Source of the DNA: Terribacillus saccharophilus
GTDB lineage: Bacteria; Bacillota; Bacilli; Bacillales; Amphibacillaceae
Length of the DNA: 63,952 nucleotides
Direction: 5' to 3'
Assembly: GCF_002272075.1 (NCBI RefSeq)
Contig: NZ_NPBJ01000001.1
Span: 1 to 63,952, forward strand
Both the position numbers and the translations under genes were made by a program. The first letter of the stretch is position 1, and each line of letters starts with the position of its first letter. This document shows, piece by piece, positions 63,821-63,952 of the stretch. The notes beneath the pieces are model-generated. The model did not search any database. It saw nothing but the letters and a program-made list of their open reading frames with translations, and had not been told where the DNA came from.

Positions 63821-63952
63821 AATCTATACTAGCTTGAACCGACCACCGGACATCGCTATTTGTCTGTGAATTAAGCTTCAGCATCAGATCTTTTGCGTCC
63901 GTTTCACTGCGGAACAGCATTTCTGAAGTTGAACTGGAATGTTTTAGGTAGG
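63819..63952 (-). CDS. C-terminal end of an unrecognised protein, cut by the window end
   Basis: The minus-strand frame is open from the window edge to the TAA at 63819-63821, about 43 codons. The visible end reads MLFRSETDAKDLMLKLNS, then DVRWSVQASID. It follows a bidirectional terminator, as expected for a real gene. No family can be named from this part. Confidence 0.55.
   Translation of the reverse strand, partial: YLKHSSSTSEMLFRSETDAKDLMLKLNSQTNSDVRWSVQASID

Overview
The window looks like chromosome from a low-GC Gram-positive bacterium of the Bacillaceae. The signs are AGGAGG-type ribosome binding sites, frequent TTG and GTG starts, SAM (S-box) riboswitches, CcpA cre sites, sigma-A promoters (TTGACA-N17-TATAAT type) and many YesMN-, NamA-, GuaC- and Mph-like Bacillus families. 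A genus cannot be fixed from the sequence alone; a halotolerant Bacillaceae such as Terribacillus is only a guess. No IS element, transposase, integrase, CRISPR array or rRNA was seen.

Layout. (1) 1-2.5 kb: a TetR-regulated DHA2 efflux operon on the minus strand. (2) 2.54-21.67 kb: a tRNA-Val(GAC) gene followed by two accessory segments. Each segment ends in a copy of the tRNA 3' half plus its terminator (17109-17153, perfect 45 bp; 21626-21669, degraded). This is the footprint of two tandem integrations at the tRNA gene, but no integrase remains. Segment A (2.6-17.1 kb) carries an Ada DNA-alkylation repair protein, an HxlR-linked reductase, and a MarR-controlled run of flavin enzymes and exporters: LLM monooxygenase, nitroreductase, DHA2 pump, FMN reductase, nitronate-monooxygenase-like protein and a second MFS pump. 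It also has an ArsR-type regulator paired with a quinone-oxidoreductase-like dehydrogenase. Segment B (17.15-21.67 kb) carries a VOC protein, a GNAT and a compact arsR / FAD-monooxygenase / arsN-like operon. (3) 22-28 kb: a broken GNAT, MarR-GNAT, VOC, HxlR, sulfurtransferase and an aldo/keto reductase. (4) 27.6-33.2 kb: a sulfur-scavenging locus. Two SAM riboswitches sit back to back between an acyl-CoA-dehydrogenase-like flavoprotein (minus) and an LLM monooxygenase-metN-metI-metQ operon (plus). (5) 33.3-46.3 kb: mostly single-gene units including a macrolide phosphotransferase, NamA, nucleotidyltransferase, HAD, GNAT, NUDIX, M20 amidohydrolase, SDR and AKR proteins. (6) 46.4-56.2 kb: a sugar operon under YesMN-type two-component control (binding protein, two permeases, GH2 beta-galactosidase) with cre sites. 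(7) 56.2-63.9 kb: housekeeping and small genes (guaC, an RNase H-like protein, an N-methyl amino acid oxidase, an M23 murein hydrolase, a nucleotidyltransferase).

How it fits together. The accessory region joins electrophile, nitro-compound and xenobiotic handling by flavoenzymes, efflux pumps and one-component regulators. Each regulator lies beside recognisable palindromic operators: TTAGC-N2-GCTAA for MarR, AGTAC-N8-GTACT for HxlR, ATCAA-N6-TTGAT for ArsR. The best candidate for something undescribed is the pair of integrase-less tRNA-Val islands. Their cargo is the MarR-controlled flavin redox module and an arsenical-type cassette with no efflux pump or reductase.
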